This document shows, piece after piece, positions 9,411 through 20,454 of a DNA stretch of 64,000 bases. Position 1 is the stretch's first letter, and every line of letters starts with the position of its first letter. The DNA comes from Corylus avellana. Its lineage: Eukaryota > Streptophyta > Magnoliopsida > Fagales > Betulaceae. Location of the stretch: positions 3,403,021 through 3,467,020 of the forward strand of contig NC_081541.1 of assembly GCF_901000735.1 (NCBI RefSeq), in the 5' to 3' direction. The position numbers were made by a program, and so were the translations under genes. Under the pieces are notes generated by a model. The model was not told where the DNA came from and ran no database searches. It saw nothing but the letters and a program-made list of their open reading frames with translations.

Positions 9411-10149
9411 TTTGAGTCTTTGACCATTACTAGCTACAGTGTCAAGCTGGAAAGACACAGAGGATTCTAGAATTCTCCATTATCTAACTTGGATTCATGA
9501 TCTACTTATAAAAATAAAAAATAAAAAACTTGGATTCTAGAATTTTCCATTATCTAACTTGGATTCATGATGTACTTACTACTTATAAAAAAAAATATAA
9601 AAAAATAAAAAGAAAAAAACTTGGGTTCTAGAATCCTCCATCCTACCCACTTCATTAAGTTTTGATGGAAATATAAAATCCAACTACTTTTTCTAGTTTT
9701 TTTGTAATAATAGAGCATTTTAAGCAATATATATTCTTAAAAGTGACAAGATGGGGAAAAAAAAAAAAAGTGTTCACTTTTTTTTTTTAAAAAAAAGGGA
9801 AAATCAATCTAATTTCATTAATAGTAGTCCAGAGCATAAAAGCTCTTACAATCATAGAACATACAATTCTGTAAGATTATAGACGTCAAATATCCGCTAT
9901 CTCAGCCCGATCTTTAGATTATAGAACAAATTTGCTAACTCAAACTCCTTCCGAGAGCACAGGAAGCCATTTCCCAGGTATGAGCCAAAAACTCACACCC
10001 AAACCATTTCCCTCTTGACCCGAAAGTTAGAAACATTATTCACATGGCTAGGACCATAAAATAAAACCAACAACAACAAAAACCCCTCACAAGCAATAGT
10101 GGAGAAGCACGGCATCGTAGATATCTTTTTGGAAAACACGTTTTGACTG

Positions 10150-10183
<34 letters not shown>

Positions 10184-10398
10184 GATTAGATTTAAGGTTA
10201 AAGGGACGAGATCTAGATCTAAATTTAGATCTACAAACTAGATTTAAAGCAACCCGCAAAAAACAGAGACCGATGAAGCCTACAGAAAAGACGCCGAGCA
10301 CCGGTAAGTGTTCACTTTTAATAATGAAACATCTTTAAAAAAAAGATAAAAATATATAATTAAAACGAATGAAATATTATTATGGAATAAAGTACTAA
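9411..10398. other. Intergenic upstream DNA of unit A
   Basis: Contains a local near-duplicate of ACTTGGATTCATGAT (9489-9575) and long A-tracts (up to about 32 A near 10150-10182). A stretch at 9800-10310 has no match in units B and C and is bounded by two copies of GTGTTCACTTT (about 9770 and 10308), so it is probably an inserted, poly(A)-bearing sequence. No gene seen. Confidence 0.45.
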
Positions 10399-10896
10399 GG
10401 GCCTGTTTGGGATTGCGATTTCAATAAGTGCGATTTTAAAAATTGCGTTTTTAAAATCGCTACTTTTTAAAATCGCACAGACATTTGGTAAAACATGCTA
10501 AAAAGTACTTTTTTTATCAATTGAATATTTGGATAAAATTAACATATAATTGCGGTTTCATAACCAAATTACCAATAAGGACATTTCTTTATAACAGTAA
10601 AATAACTAACATTATCTATAAGCCTCCATTTTTAACACCTATGCAAACAAAAGTTTGACTTATAATTTTACATTAACTTTGAGTTTTCTACTTAGGCAAT
10701 TATATATTGCTATACTACTTGTTTCTATATGCTTTTTTGTTTTTGCATTTTTTTTCTTGAAACATATTCCTAACAGACATATAATAAAAAATACAAGAAC
10801 AATCCATCAAATTAAACTAATAATGTTTATCAAATTTAACTATTACATAATTCACCAATAATTTAAATTAGTACTTGATATCTGTTTATTACCCAT

Positions 10897-10930
<34 letters not shown>

Positions 10931-11825
10931 CACCAACTGTTACAATGCAATACCCATTAAAAAATAAAAATAAAAATTCATCACAAATTGTTACTGTACA
11001 GTACATTTTTTTTTTTTTAAAAAAAAAGCCATAAAAATTTGTCACTGTGCACATCACTATGTAGTGCACAGTGACTTGAGAAAAATCATCATCTTGGCCA
11101 CTGTACAATTTTTTTTTTTTTTTTCTAAAGAAAAAGCATCACACGGTTACTGTACATGCACTATCACATTACTGTGCCTGTACAGTGATCTATCACTGCA
11201 TACTATGATGGATTGCAGATCATTATGCATGCACGGTAATCTAAATGAAATTTTGAAAAAAAAAAAAAAATAATCACAACTTTACTATGTAAAAATGGTC
11301 GAAGAACATAAACACATATATAAAAAGACACAATAATCATACAAACCACATAAAATAACACCGAACACCAAACAGTGGAAAGTTTTACAAAAGCAAATGA
11401 GTTATATGGAGAGAAAGAAAATATTAAAGTGAGATTATTACCTGGTAGAGGGGTAGAGAGATGAACAACAGAGACGCACACTGCTACAAGGCGGAGAAAG
11501 GATGAACGAGACAAAGAAGATGAAGAAAAAAAAACAGAAAAAGAAGGGTTTTAATATATTTTATGTGGGTATTCTTGGTATTTTTTTCAATCTCATTAAA
11601 AAAAAGGTAACTATTGCGCCAAATATCTTTTTAATAGAAATCGTGATTTTGTTTTAAATTCGCACTTTTTCAAATAAGCACCCTCTAATCAGCTTATAAA
11701 AATCGTAGATTTTTTTGCGATTTTAAAATTTGTGTTTTTAAAATCGCAATCTCAAACACCATAAAATTGTGATTTGGTTTAAAATCGCAGATTATTTTTT
11801 TAAAAATGCACTCCCAACCGCACCC
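10399..11825. mobile_element. PIF/Harbinger-like non-autonomous element
   Basis: GGGCCTGTTTGGGATTGCGA at the left is mirrored imperfectly by TGCACTCCCAACCGCACCC at the right, with TAA on both sides (10396-10398 and 11826-11828), the 3-bp target duplication of this superfamily. Unit B has the uninterrupted site near 52495. The 1427-bp interior has AAAATCGC-rich subterminal repeats, a TA tract (about 10900) and a cluster of CACTGTAC/GTGCACAGTGAC motifs (about 10990-11230). No transposase frame was seen. Confidence 0.7.
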
Positions 11826-13189
11826 TAAGTTTATTTTTGATTTTCTTGGGTTCTTTGTGAAATTTTTTATCTATTAAAAAAAAAAAAAAAAAAAAAAAGA
11901 ACCCGCTCCTAAATCAAAACTATGAAGATTAATTTGACAATAACCTGAACTATCATGACTAATTTAATAATTTCCATATTATGAAAATAAAAGGGCGAAA
12001 ACACTAGGAACTCGAGCGTCACTCGTCGCCAAGTCAATGGGCAGCATAATAAACCTTGGGAAGGGTGGGGGCCAGTGTGATGAAACATTGGTCAAAAGCA
12101 AGTAAACCTTGACCATTTGCCCAAGGACCACTACTGGCGCGTGAAGCTCAAAACATAAAACGAGGGGAGTTCTCTAAATTGGATTGGTGAATGCTCTGAG
12201 TCTCTGACGTTCAAAAGGAACGTGGGTAGATCCCCACCCTTCATATCATGGGTCCATCCTATCCACTTCACAGTGCTGAAGCCTGAAGCTTATATACCAC
12301 GTAGTTAACTGTTTAAGTGGGGCCCTTGAATATAGTTAGGTTGTGGGAAAAAGCCCAAACAAAATTTTGATGGAAGAATATACCTAAGTTTTAGTAATTT
12401 CTTTAGTAATTCATTCATTATTTTTTGGTAAGTAAATCTATTAACATTCTAATGATAAAAGCTAATCAAACAATTATTTTGTTTGACATAAAAAATAACT
12501 ATAGTTTGAAATTAATAAACTAAACATCATATCATATATTATGGTATGTTATTTTTATATCGTACTTATTATCAAAAGTTGTAACAAGTGTTTTTTTTTT
12601 TTTTATTGAAATTCTATTGCCCTTTTTTTTAAGACATTTGATATTAATATTTTATTTTCACGACAATTATCAATTAACCCACGTAATGCATGAGAAGAAT
12701 GCTATTTTTTTTTTTTTTTTGATATAGAATCATATCTAAGTGAATATCATGATTGCATAGTCCAAGTTAAAAACTAATACGTGTTTTAATGATAACAAAT
12801 AACAATGAACCTTATTACAAATATAACAACGAACACCAGATGAAAACAATTCATGTAGTTATTCATCAAGAATTTTATCATAAAATTTTCTAACACCACA
12901 TTCTTAACTTCCTATGTTAAAAAAGCATTAACCATTAAGACTATATATATTTGCAAGTTCTTGTTGCCTAATTAGGGGTGTACATGCAGATATAATTATT
13001 TCCATTTTAGAAGTCGAACCCTCACCCAAACTACTTTAAAATTTTTCTTAAAACCTCTGAATCACCACTACTGATGATTTGTATTTTAAGTTGTTTGTTA
13101 ACGTTTGTGTGTCAGAGTGGCAGGAATAACTCGATCAGATGTAACTAATGCTATATATATATTAAATAGAAATCGACTGTTTTGGGTTA
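11826..13189. other. Distal part of unit A and junction to short NAC b1
   Basis: Matches 52497-54190 in unit B and 62170-63590 in unit C except for MITEs those units carry. Similarity stops near 13000, 20-40 bases into a hAT-like end (TTAGGGGTGTACATGCAGAT). This marks a deletion or recombination junction. No gene seen. Confidence 0.55.
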
Positions 13190-14165
13190 TCAATCAAAAC
13201 AGATTCTCTCAAAATTACATGCTATAGTGTCAACATATGTCATTCCATGTGAATCCTGATCAGAATGAAGACATTCCTTAGTTGTTGGATGATGATCTTC
13301 GGCTGGCACTTCCGGTGCCGGAGATTCAGAAGCTAGTGCTAGCTTACACTTGGCAGGTCCAGATTTGGTAGAGTGGTACTTTCGCTTTGGAGCTTTGCTA
13401 CCATTGTTAGGCCTCTTGAATAAATGACACAGGACAAATGTTTTCTGCATAAATAAATTAAGTAATTAATCAACAAATTAAGGTGATAAGAAAAAATGGA
13501 GACCTAGGAGATCGATGAGATAGAAACCAACCTGAGCTGGGTTGGTGGTGCCATCGAGCTCCTTGAGAGTTGCGTGGTACTCGTGCATGACCCAATCGGT
13601 AATTTTGGCGTTGGAAGTAGAGCCCAGATAGAAAAGTAGTATCTTTTTCCTTCCAATCAAACTCCCTCCGGACCAGATTTTTTGATCCTTGCCAACCACT
13701 TTCCAGTACCCTGCATTCGTCGCCCTGTTCATCCGATTCCCATTCCGGTGCCGTGGCGAGAAGAAGAACCATTCTTCATCCTTTGTCGGTAAGCCGGAGG
13801 ACTCTATATATAAAAATTAAAAATAATAAAATTTAAATATTTGTTGAGCTCCCTAGCTAGCACTTCTCTTTCTTGTTGAGACTGATGCTACTACTAAAGC
13901 ATTTTAAAACCATTTTATATATTTGTTAAGCAATAAACAATAAAAATAAAAAATAAAAAAAAAGAAAATATTTGGTCATATAACCTGGCAAATCCCAAGG
14001 CTCCCATTTGAAGAAATCATGATCAAGTTGGGGAATGAAGTGAAGTGCTTGGTGATTAATCCCAGTGATCTTTGACCTCAAGAAGTAGTTGACCAGTTCC
14101 TGGTCCGTCGGACAGAACCTGAACCCCCGTGGCAGCTCAAGATTCAAACACAACGCAGCCATCAT
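13190..14165 (-). CDS. Short NAC b1: NAC domain without activation tail, about 235 aa
   Basis: Exons (minus): 14165-13985, 13803-13532 and 13444-13190, all GT-AG. Two adjacent ATGs (14165 and 14162) are possible starts. All five NAC subdomains are present: [54 protein letters not shown] and FVLCHLFKR, with a basic KAPKRKYHS patch. Exon 3 then runs on to TGA after ACNFERICFD instead of splicing to exon 4, so the roughly 300-residue acidic tail of the long copies is missing. A NAC with the dimer/DNA-binding part and no activator could compete with the long copies; that is inference. It shares nearly all residues with b3. Confidence 0.82.
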
Positions 14166-14218
14166 GGAAGAGATCGAATGAGTTTCATAAGAAAGGAGTG
14201 ATAGTGAGCAAAGCTGAT

Positions 14219-14238
14219 ACATATATATATATATAAAA
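14219..14238 (-). promoter_or_regulatory. TATA box of short NAC b1
   Basis: On the minus strand the run reads TTTTATATATATATATATGT, 54-73 bp before the upstream ATG. The surrounding TA repeat makes the exact box ambiguous. Confidence 0.4.
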
Positions 14239-15529
14239 GAGAAAAAGCTGCATGGCCCGTCCTACTAATTAACTTCTTCCATAAGTTTGCATGAGATGGG
14301 AGGCTCAAGTTTCTTCAATTCTCTACTCTTCTAATTTATATTTATATTCAATAAATATAAAAAACTCTTTAAATATTTTTGTACTTTAACTAAACATTCT
14401 CTTTAGTTAAGAAGAATAAGTACGAAAGAGAAAAAAAAAATTAAAAAAAAAATAAATAATTTTTACTTTTAAGATATTTAAATTTAGAGAACGTTATTAA
14501 CCAGAGTTAAATTTAATATTGAATAGAAAGTTTATTAAATGGCATTTAAGTCATAGATTTATGGCAATAATGTAATATTCCAAAACTAAAATTTAAGTCC
14601 AATGTCTCATCCTTTGTAATGTGAGACTACTATTGTGATGAATCTTTGTACTAATTAAAAGATAATGCAAAAGGAGATTCTATAAACTTTTTACTTTATA
14701 CTAGCACTAAGGAAAGTAAGTGGGATCCTTGCTGGCTATATGTATATCTAAATTAAACTTGACGTCCAAGTAGAAGAATTGTTGATTTGATTTTAAAGAC
14801 AATAATTTTTATAAGGTTTTGGCTTAACTTGAAATTTTTATAAGGTTTTGGCGTTTGGCAAAGGGATTGAAGAGGTGAAATCTGGTGTTTTGGTAACATT
14901 TGCTTAAGTTGTTTCACATTGACTAGTCAATCTCTAATTAGAGGGGACAAAAGCCTTGATTTGTGCTAAAATTTTACAGATGTTATTCTCCTTGTTAATT
15001 TTTTTTTTAGTTGTAATGTGATATAAAGATAAAGATAATTTGCGTCATAAAAATAATGTAATTTACATCACATCAAACACTTAAAAAAAAAAAAAAAACC
15101 ACACACACATTATAAACTAACATATGTAAAGATGATGTTGGGTGAATTGAATGAACAATTATGGTATTTCTTGTTCCACTTCTCCTTAGTTGCCTACTAG
15201 TATTGCAATGAAGGGTCAACAATCAAAGATTTAATTTATTGGACCAAGAATCATGAACATACAAGCATGGATCCGAAGAGCTTCCTATTAATGTCTAATA
15301 TTGCCTTGTCAAGACTCACGTATATGTACATCTGCTTACATTTCACAAGACACTTCAAATTATGCATGCATCAAGTTTGAAACCTTGGAGATATATAGAT
15401 GCGACAATGGAGTCTTCGAGTCGGTTGGCGCAGGGCTCTTCGATTCGTCATGCTTATTTTTGGAGAGAGATGAAAAATGGAGCCCAAATCTTCTCTTCTC
15501 ATTGCTGATTCTTTTTTATTTTAAAAACC
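14239..15529. other. Upstream region of b1, no gene
   Basis: AT-rich DNA that aligns in part with 22680-23790 upstream of the dead copy b2 (phrases such as TTGTTTCACATTGACTAG and TGAAGGGTCA), showing that the duplicated block includes the short-NAC promoter side. Small open frames near 15301 have no recognisable product. Confidence 0.5.
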
Positions 15530-17125
15530 GTTCTTCACGCAATTAATTGATTTTACACCACTTGTTCAATTAATTTCAGAGTCCATTTATACAAGGTGTG
15601 GTTGTGCTCAACAAGGGAAAAATAAATTATATAAACTTTATTTGTGGTGATTTTCTTATTGGATCAATTGTAGATCTTTTGTTTTTTATTATTTTTTTTT
15701 AATGTCCGCACAAAGGAAATGAAAGGAAAGAGAAATATTTAAACTAGTGACTTTTAGTACTTCATGAGACAGTGTCTGACCCATATAACTACCTCTTGAA
15801 AACGACCACCACATATATTTACATACAATTGTCAGTTTAATTAATATTGCTATAGTCAAATTAATTAAATTACTTTATCAATGCTTCCTAATATAATCTT
15901 TCTCTAAACTATATATATATATCCCAGATACGACAAATTCTCCAATATAATATGATATATAATAACATACATGAAGGCCAATTTGGAAACTTGAGTTCTT
16001 CATTACATATTTACATACGGGAAAATTGAAACAAACTTGAAATACAAATTAACATACACGCTTCAAATTCTTGATACATGTTTTAAGTAGGGGATTTGGG
16101 AAGCTAACTTAGGGTTGAGTATTGAACCCTTACGGTTAGCATTCAGCTCTCACCAGACAATCGTCGATAGAAGATACCGATAAATTGATCCATCACATTT
16201 GGATAAAATGTAAGGTGGCCATACGCCAAAGATCCATCAACTTAACATAGTCTTCAAATTTGAAAATCGAAGAAGCTCGATAATGATCTTCAAGTCACGG
16301 CTAAGTACCAACTTGCGAGATCAGTAATCAACCACCGTTGCAAGGCGTTTAGGGTAGAAGATACCAATAAACTAACTGATCATACTTGGAAAAAAGTAGA
16401 GTGGCCATAAGCCAAAGATTGAAAAGTAATTAAGGTGGCCATAGGCCAGAGATTGAAAATAAGGGTGGCCATAGGCCAAAGATTGGAAAGTAAGGGTGGG
16501 CATAGGGCAAACATCAACTTTTGTTGGCATCACTTGGCATACTTTGGGCTTTGGAGGGAGAGTTTTTGTAGAAATGACAAGTGGGATAATGGATCGATTT
16601 CCATGTAAATGGGTTTCTTGGTTTTCTAAAGGTACACTTGGGAAGATTGTAATTCACTTGCTGGGATTGAGTCGATTGCGAGAAAGGTTTGGGTTCCTAG
16701 AAGATTGCCCCCCTTGAGGCCTTGAACTCGACACAGAAGTTCATAACTCTAGAATGCGGTTTGAAGAAGATGGTAATTGAGTTAATTGAAAAAGGATTGG
16801 GAGAAACGTTTGGGGTTCTTAGGCTGAAAAGGAATAACTAATTGGAATCAATGAATATGATTAATTGATTTCAAATAGGTTTATACCCTTGGGGTTTTTT
16901 ACCTGCTGGGATTAATGTTTGGGTGTTTGTTGAGTCACGTAGACTTTTAACGCTTGAGAAAAAGTTTGGGCTCTAGAGGTTTAGTCTTGAGAATTGGAAT
17001 TGGTTTAGATAATTGAGATAATTGGGATTGGAAATGGTTGAGATAATTGAGATAATTGGTTTAGATGGATAAGCTGTTGAGAGAAATAATTGTTGTTTCA
17101 AACTGTTGAGATTTTCAATCAGAGT
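15530..17125. other. 3' flanking block behind NAC-c
   Basis: Matches 1240-2830 and 35880-37500 through most of its length. It contains a decayed reverse SINE (about 15702-15800: CCGCACAAAGG...AACTACCTCTTG) and one copy of the sequence that is a 59-bp triplicate in units A and B. The open frame near 16496 lies inside this conserved flank and also exists in part at 2290 and 36915; it has no recognisable product. Confidence 0.55.
16385..16505. repeat. GTGGCCATAGGCCAAAGATTG tandem repeat
   Basis: Four imperfect units of about 27-37 bp, each with GGTGGCCATAGGCCAAAGAT or a variant, separated by GAAAGTAAG-like spacers. Units A and B have one such unit (about 2265 and 36915), so this is a local expansion in the flank of NAC-c. 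Confidence 0.7.
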
Positions 17126-19584
17126 CTAGCTAGATCTGATTGAAGAAGTACCTCCATCAATATAGGACCCTGATGAAACAGCTTCTGTATTGATCTCTAT
17201 AGACCTCACAGAATCTTGAACCGTTGGATCAAACTGTTGTACACAAGACAAGAACAAGAGCAATGCAAGGTTAGTTTTTCAGAGACCAGTTTATATGAAA
17301 ATAAAAGACATAACTAAACCTGGAGCTGCAGATTGGCACAACAGAACATGACATAATTTGTAGGCAAAACTTGCAACCAATTTATAATACGATATTGAGA
17401 GCATCCAGTACGTACATACCAGTGCATTGAGCTTTTTTGCATTCGGTGCACTGTGTGATCCGTCGTCCTTATCAGATTCCATGAACCATGGTCTTGGGTC
17501 AAAAGCAAGAGTCTTTTGACTGCTAGGATCATTACGAAGGGATTCATCAGGCATTAGATCCCAGAACTCAGAACAATAGGCGGCTGAATCAATTGTGCCA
17601 TTTTGCCAAGCCACCCCGTCATAAAGGTAGTTTGTTTCATTGGCGTCAAAAGAAGACATGCTGAAAGGATCCAACACTTTTTGCATCTGCGAGTGTACTG
17701 GGCTGAGCAAGAGCGAGCTCCAATCTATATCAGGTACTGGTAGCTCTGGTGGGGCACAGGACATATTTGAGTCTCCCACCTGCAAATCAACTTTGATTTT
17801 AGAATCATAAATGAAGGAGATACTTGCACATAACTGCACTTGGAGTATAGTCCCCTGTGTTTCTCACCTGATCACCAGCTGTTGATTTTGTAGTCTGGGT
17901 ATTATCACTAATGCGGTTACACCCAGTGAATGCTTTAGTGTTAGATGTCGATTCATCTAAATTTTTTGTAGGTGAAAAACTTGTGACATGATTGTCAGCT
18001 TCTTCTCCTGATGCTGGAGATGCTGGCGCTTGTCTTGGGTCAGACTCTGCTTCTTCAGGAGAAGATTTAGCTGTGTTAGGAGATGGAACGGCAGGTGAAT
18101 TGACGTTCCAATCTATTTGATTTTGCAGCAGGAAAGGGAGCAATTTCAGTTCTTCCTGCAGTAGCTGATCAAACTGATAAAAGAAACATGAATGAACAAG
18201 ATTAGTAATTATTTAATTAATTTAACAACTGTTTGAAGCATTAAGCTAAAACTCAATTCCTTTCTCACCTCCGTATCTGTCACTTGTGCCTTTTCTGTAT
18301 TATCATTAATGTGTTTAAGCTCAGTGAATGCTATAGTATTTGCGGTAGTTTCATGTAAATTTTTTGCAGGACAGTATCCTGTGACTTGTTTGTCACCTTC
18401 CTCTCCTGATGCTGAAGCCTGTCGTGGGTCAGACTCTGCTTCTTCAGGAGAAGATTTGGCTGTATTAGGAAATGAAACAGCGGCTGCATCGGAGAGTGAA
18501 GTTAAGGGGGTCTCCGGTTGCAGATCAACCTGATGGAAGAAACATGATTAGTACTAAAATTAATCTACTGCAGCACTTCTAATTTACACACAAAAAAGTA
18601 ACTCGATTCCTTCCTCATCCTCACCCTTCGTTTAGACTTGGAAGGTCCTGCCTTGGTAATGGCAGGGTACTTTCGCTTTCGACCTTTGCTACCCTTGTCG
18701 GGAGATTCTGAAGCCGACTTGGCAGGTCGAGTAGTTGCTATAGTGTCACATGCCATTCCATCAGAATTTTCAGAATGACGAGATTCATTAGTTGTTGGAT
18801 GACGATCTTCAGCTTGCACATCCAATGCTGGAGATTCTGGAGCTTTGCCAGAGTTTTGCTTAGGTTTATAGAATAAACGACAGAAGACATAAGGTTTCTG
18901 CAGAAAGTAAGGTACATGACCAAGTGAGTTATAAGATGATTTAGGCAGGCAGCAGCAAAAACATGTTAACCCACCTATCAAACAAACAAATTATCGAAAG
19001 ACGAGATAGAAAGCCAACCTGGCCGGGTAATTTTGTGCCATCAAGCTCCTCCAGGGTTGTGTGGTGCTCATGCATTACCCAGTCAGTTTTCTTGCTGTTT
19101 TTAGTACTCCCCAAATGGAATACCAGTATCTTTTTCTTTCCAATCAATCTCCCTCCGGACCAGATTTCTTTATCCTTACCGGTCACTTTCCAGAACCCAG
19201 AATTGGTCGTCCTGTTAAACAGTTTCCCATTCGGCTGCTTCATGTCCGGCGGCGAGAAGCAGAACCGCTGTTGATCCTTTGTCGCTATGCCGGATAAACC
19301 TACACTTAAAAGAAACCAGACGACTGAGACCAAAAAAAATTGAGAAATCACATGAGTACATTACATATTTGGAAATCAATTGAAGCCCAGAAAAATCCAA
19401 AATAAGAAAATAAAAATGGATCACCTGGCAACTCCCAGGGCTCCTGTTTGAAGAAATCAACTACGGGAATAAAGTCAACTTCTCCGTCATTCCCAGTGAT
19501 CTTTAACCACAAGTAGTCGATGATTTCCACTTCCGTCGGACGGAACCTAAACCCCAGTGGCAGATTCCTAGACATCGCAGCCAT
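17126..19584 (-). CDS. NAC-c, NTM1/NTL-type NAC transcription factor, 582 aa, 7 exons
   Basis: Exons (minus): 19584-19425, 19299-19019, 18897-18625, 18529-18269, 18173-17868, 17779-17420 and 17233-17126, all GT-AG, frame unbroken. Subdomain A is LPLGFRFRPTEVEIIDYL, where the usual PTDEE is PTEVE. B is FFKQEPWELP, C GFWKVTGKD, D KKTDWVMHEHHTTLEELDG and E FVFCRLFYKP. Exon 3 has basic GSKGRKRKYPAI and KSKRR patches but is rearranged: the block after FYKPKQ lacks the usual linker, and the DKGSKGRKRKY part lies late. Exon 5 begins with a Leu-rich FDQLLQEELKLLPFLLQN, possibly helical. The tail has several SPEEAESDP repeats. The protein ends GGTSSIRSS. No membrane segment is seen in the spliced form. 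The start is the ATG preceding AAMSRN; a CA repeat lies just upstream in the likely 5' UTR. Confidence 0.87.
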
Positions 19585-20454
19585 CACAAACGCACGCACG
19601 CACACACACACACACACTCACACACACGCACAGCTTACAAACGAAGAGAATCGGTTTCATAAGAAAAATAGCAGTTACAGAGTGAGAGTGAGCAAGCTGA
19701 TACATACATACAAGAGAAAAAGGTGGTCCTACCAACTACTTCTTGGAGAAGTTTTCATGTGACGGTCCGCTAGCTATTTTATATTTATTACCAACTTGGT
19801 TCTTGAATTCTTAATTTCATGAATTGAACCTTAAAAGTTTGGATTTACTGTCAATATCATCCTTATTTGTCGAATACCCACAAATATAATGACTAATTAG
19901 TACTACTAAAGTCATATCAAATTTTAAGATTAAGAAACAAAAAAATTAATATGCAAGTGAAATTATTGTGCATGTCTTGATTCTTTCTAATTTTTTTTTC
20001 TTTCTCTTGTTATTTTTTAGTATTTTTCTTGTGCGTGTACTACTAATTCTAACAGTGATATTAAAGCCGATGATTTGGTAAGGCAGGTATTTTTTGTTGG
20101 AGGTTATATAGGCAGGTGTTAAACACAGCGTCCAATTAATTAATTATATCTCAACATACCAATCCAATGTGTCATTCTTTGTAAATATGTAAATATGCGA
20201 CTGCTTATTTTGATGTCCTTGCGAAAAACGCGTGGAATTTTTGTGGAAGAATCTTTGTACGTACTAATTAATGAAAAAAGAAATAATGCATGGGGAGAAT
20301 CTTTTTTTGGCTTTAGACAGGCACTGAGGACAGCATCTGGGACTGGGACCCTTGCTTGCTTTAATATTAACTTCCAACTTTTCACTTCTGTACATCAAGA
20401 ACTTGACCTCCAAGTCGAGGTACGTAATTAATATTTCTATAGTTATATATCAAT
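19585..20454. other. NAC-c promoter region
   Basis: A CA/CGCA microsatellite (about 19591-19627) sits within 45 bp of the start codon, presumably in the 5' UTR; NAC-d has one too (about 28888-28925). A partly kept palindrome (ACTTCTTGGAGAAGTTTTCATGTGA, about 19738-19763) matches the promoter element of the other long copies. Beyond about 19770 it is AT-rich and gene-free; parallels to 29060-29830 (upstream of NAC-d) are visible, for example TGTCATTCTTTGTAAATATG. Confidence 0.55.

Larger units (their letters stand above)
414..13000. repeat. Segmental duplication unit A
   Basis: From 414 the sequence matches 34908 onward (unit B) nearly base for base: the TRIM with its 5S-like part, SINE, 59-bp triplicate, NAC gene, second SINE, LTR and tandem-array TIR element. 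From about 3540 it also matches unit C (56670 onward). The right edge is soft: similarity to units B and C ends near 13000, inside the first 20-40 bases of a hAT-like element that is complete in unit B. Unit A lacks the LINE and the nested TIR elements of unit B. It has its own insertions at 6793-7255, 8826-9410 and 10399-11825. Confidence 0.85.

Noticed and set aside
9993..10301. Phe-rich open frame on the minus strand
   Set aside because: A long A-tract in the plus strand creates the poly-Phe run; no homologue-like features.
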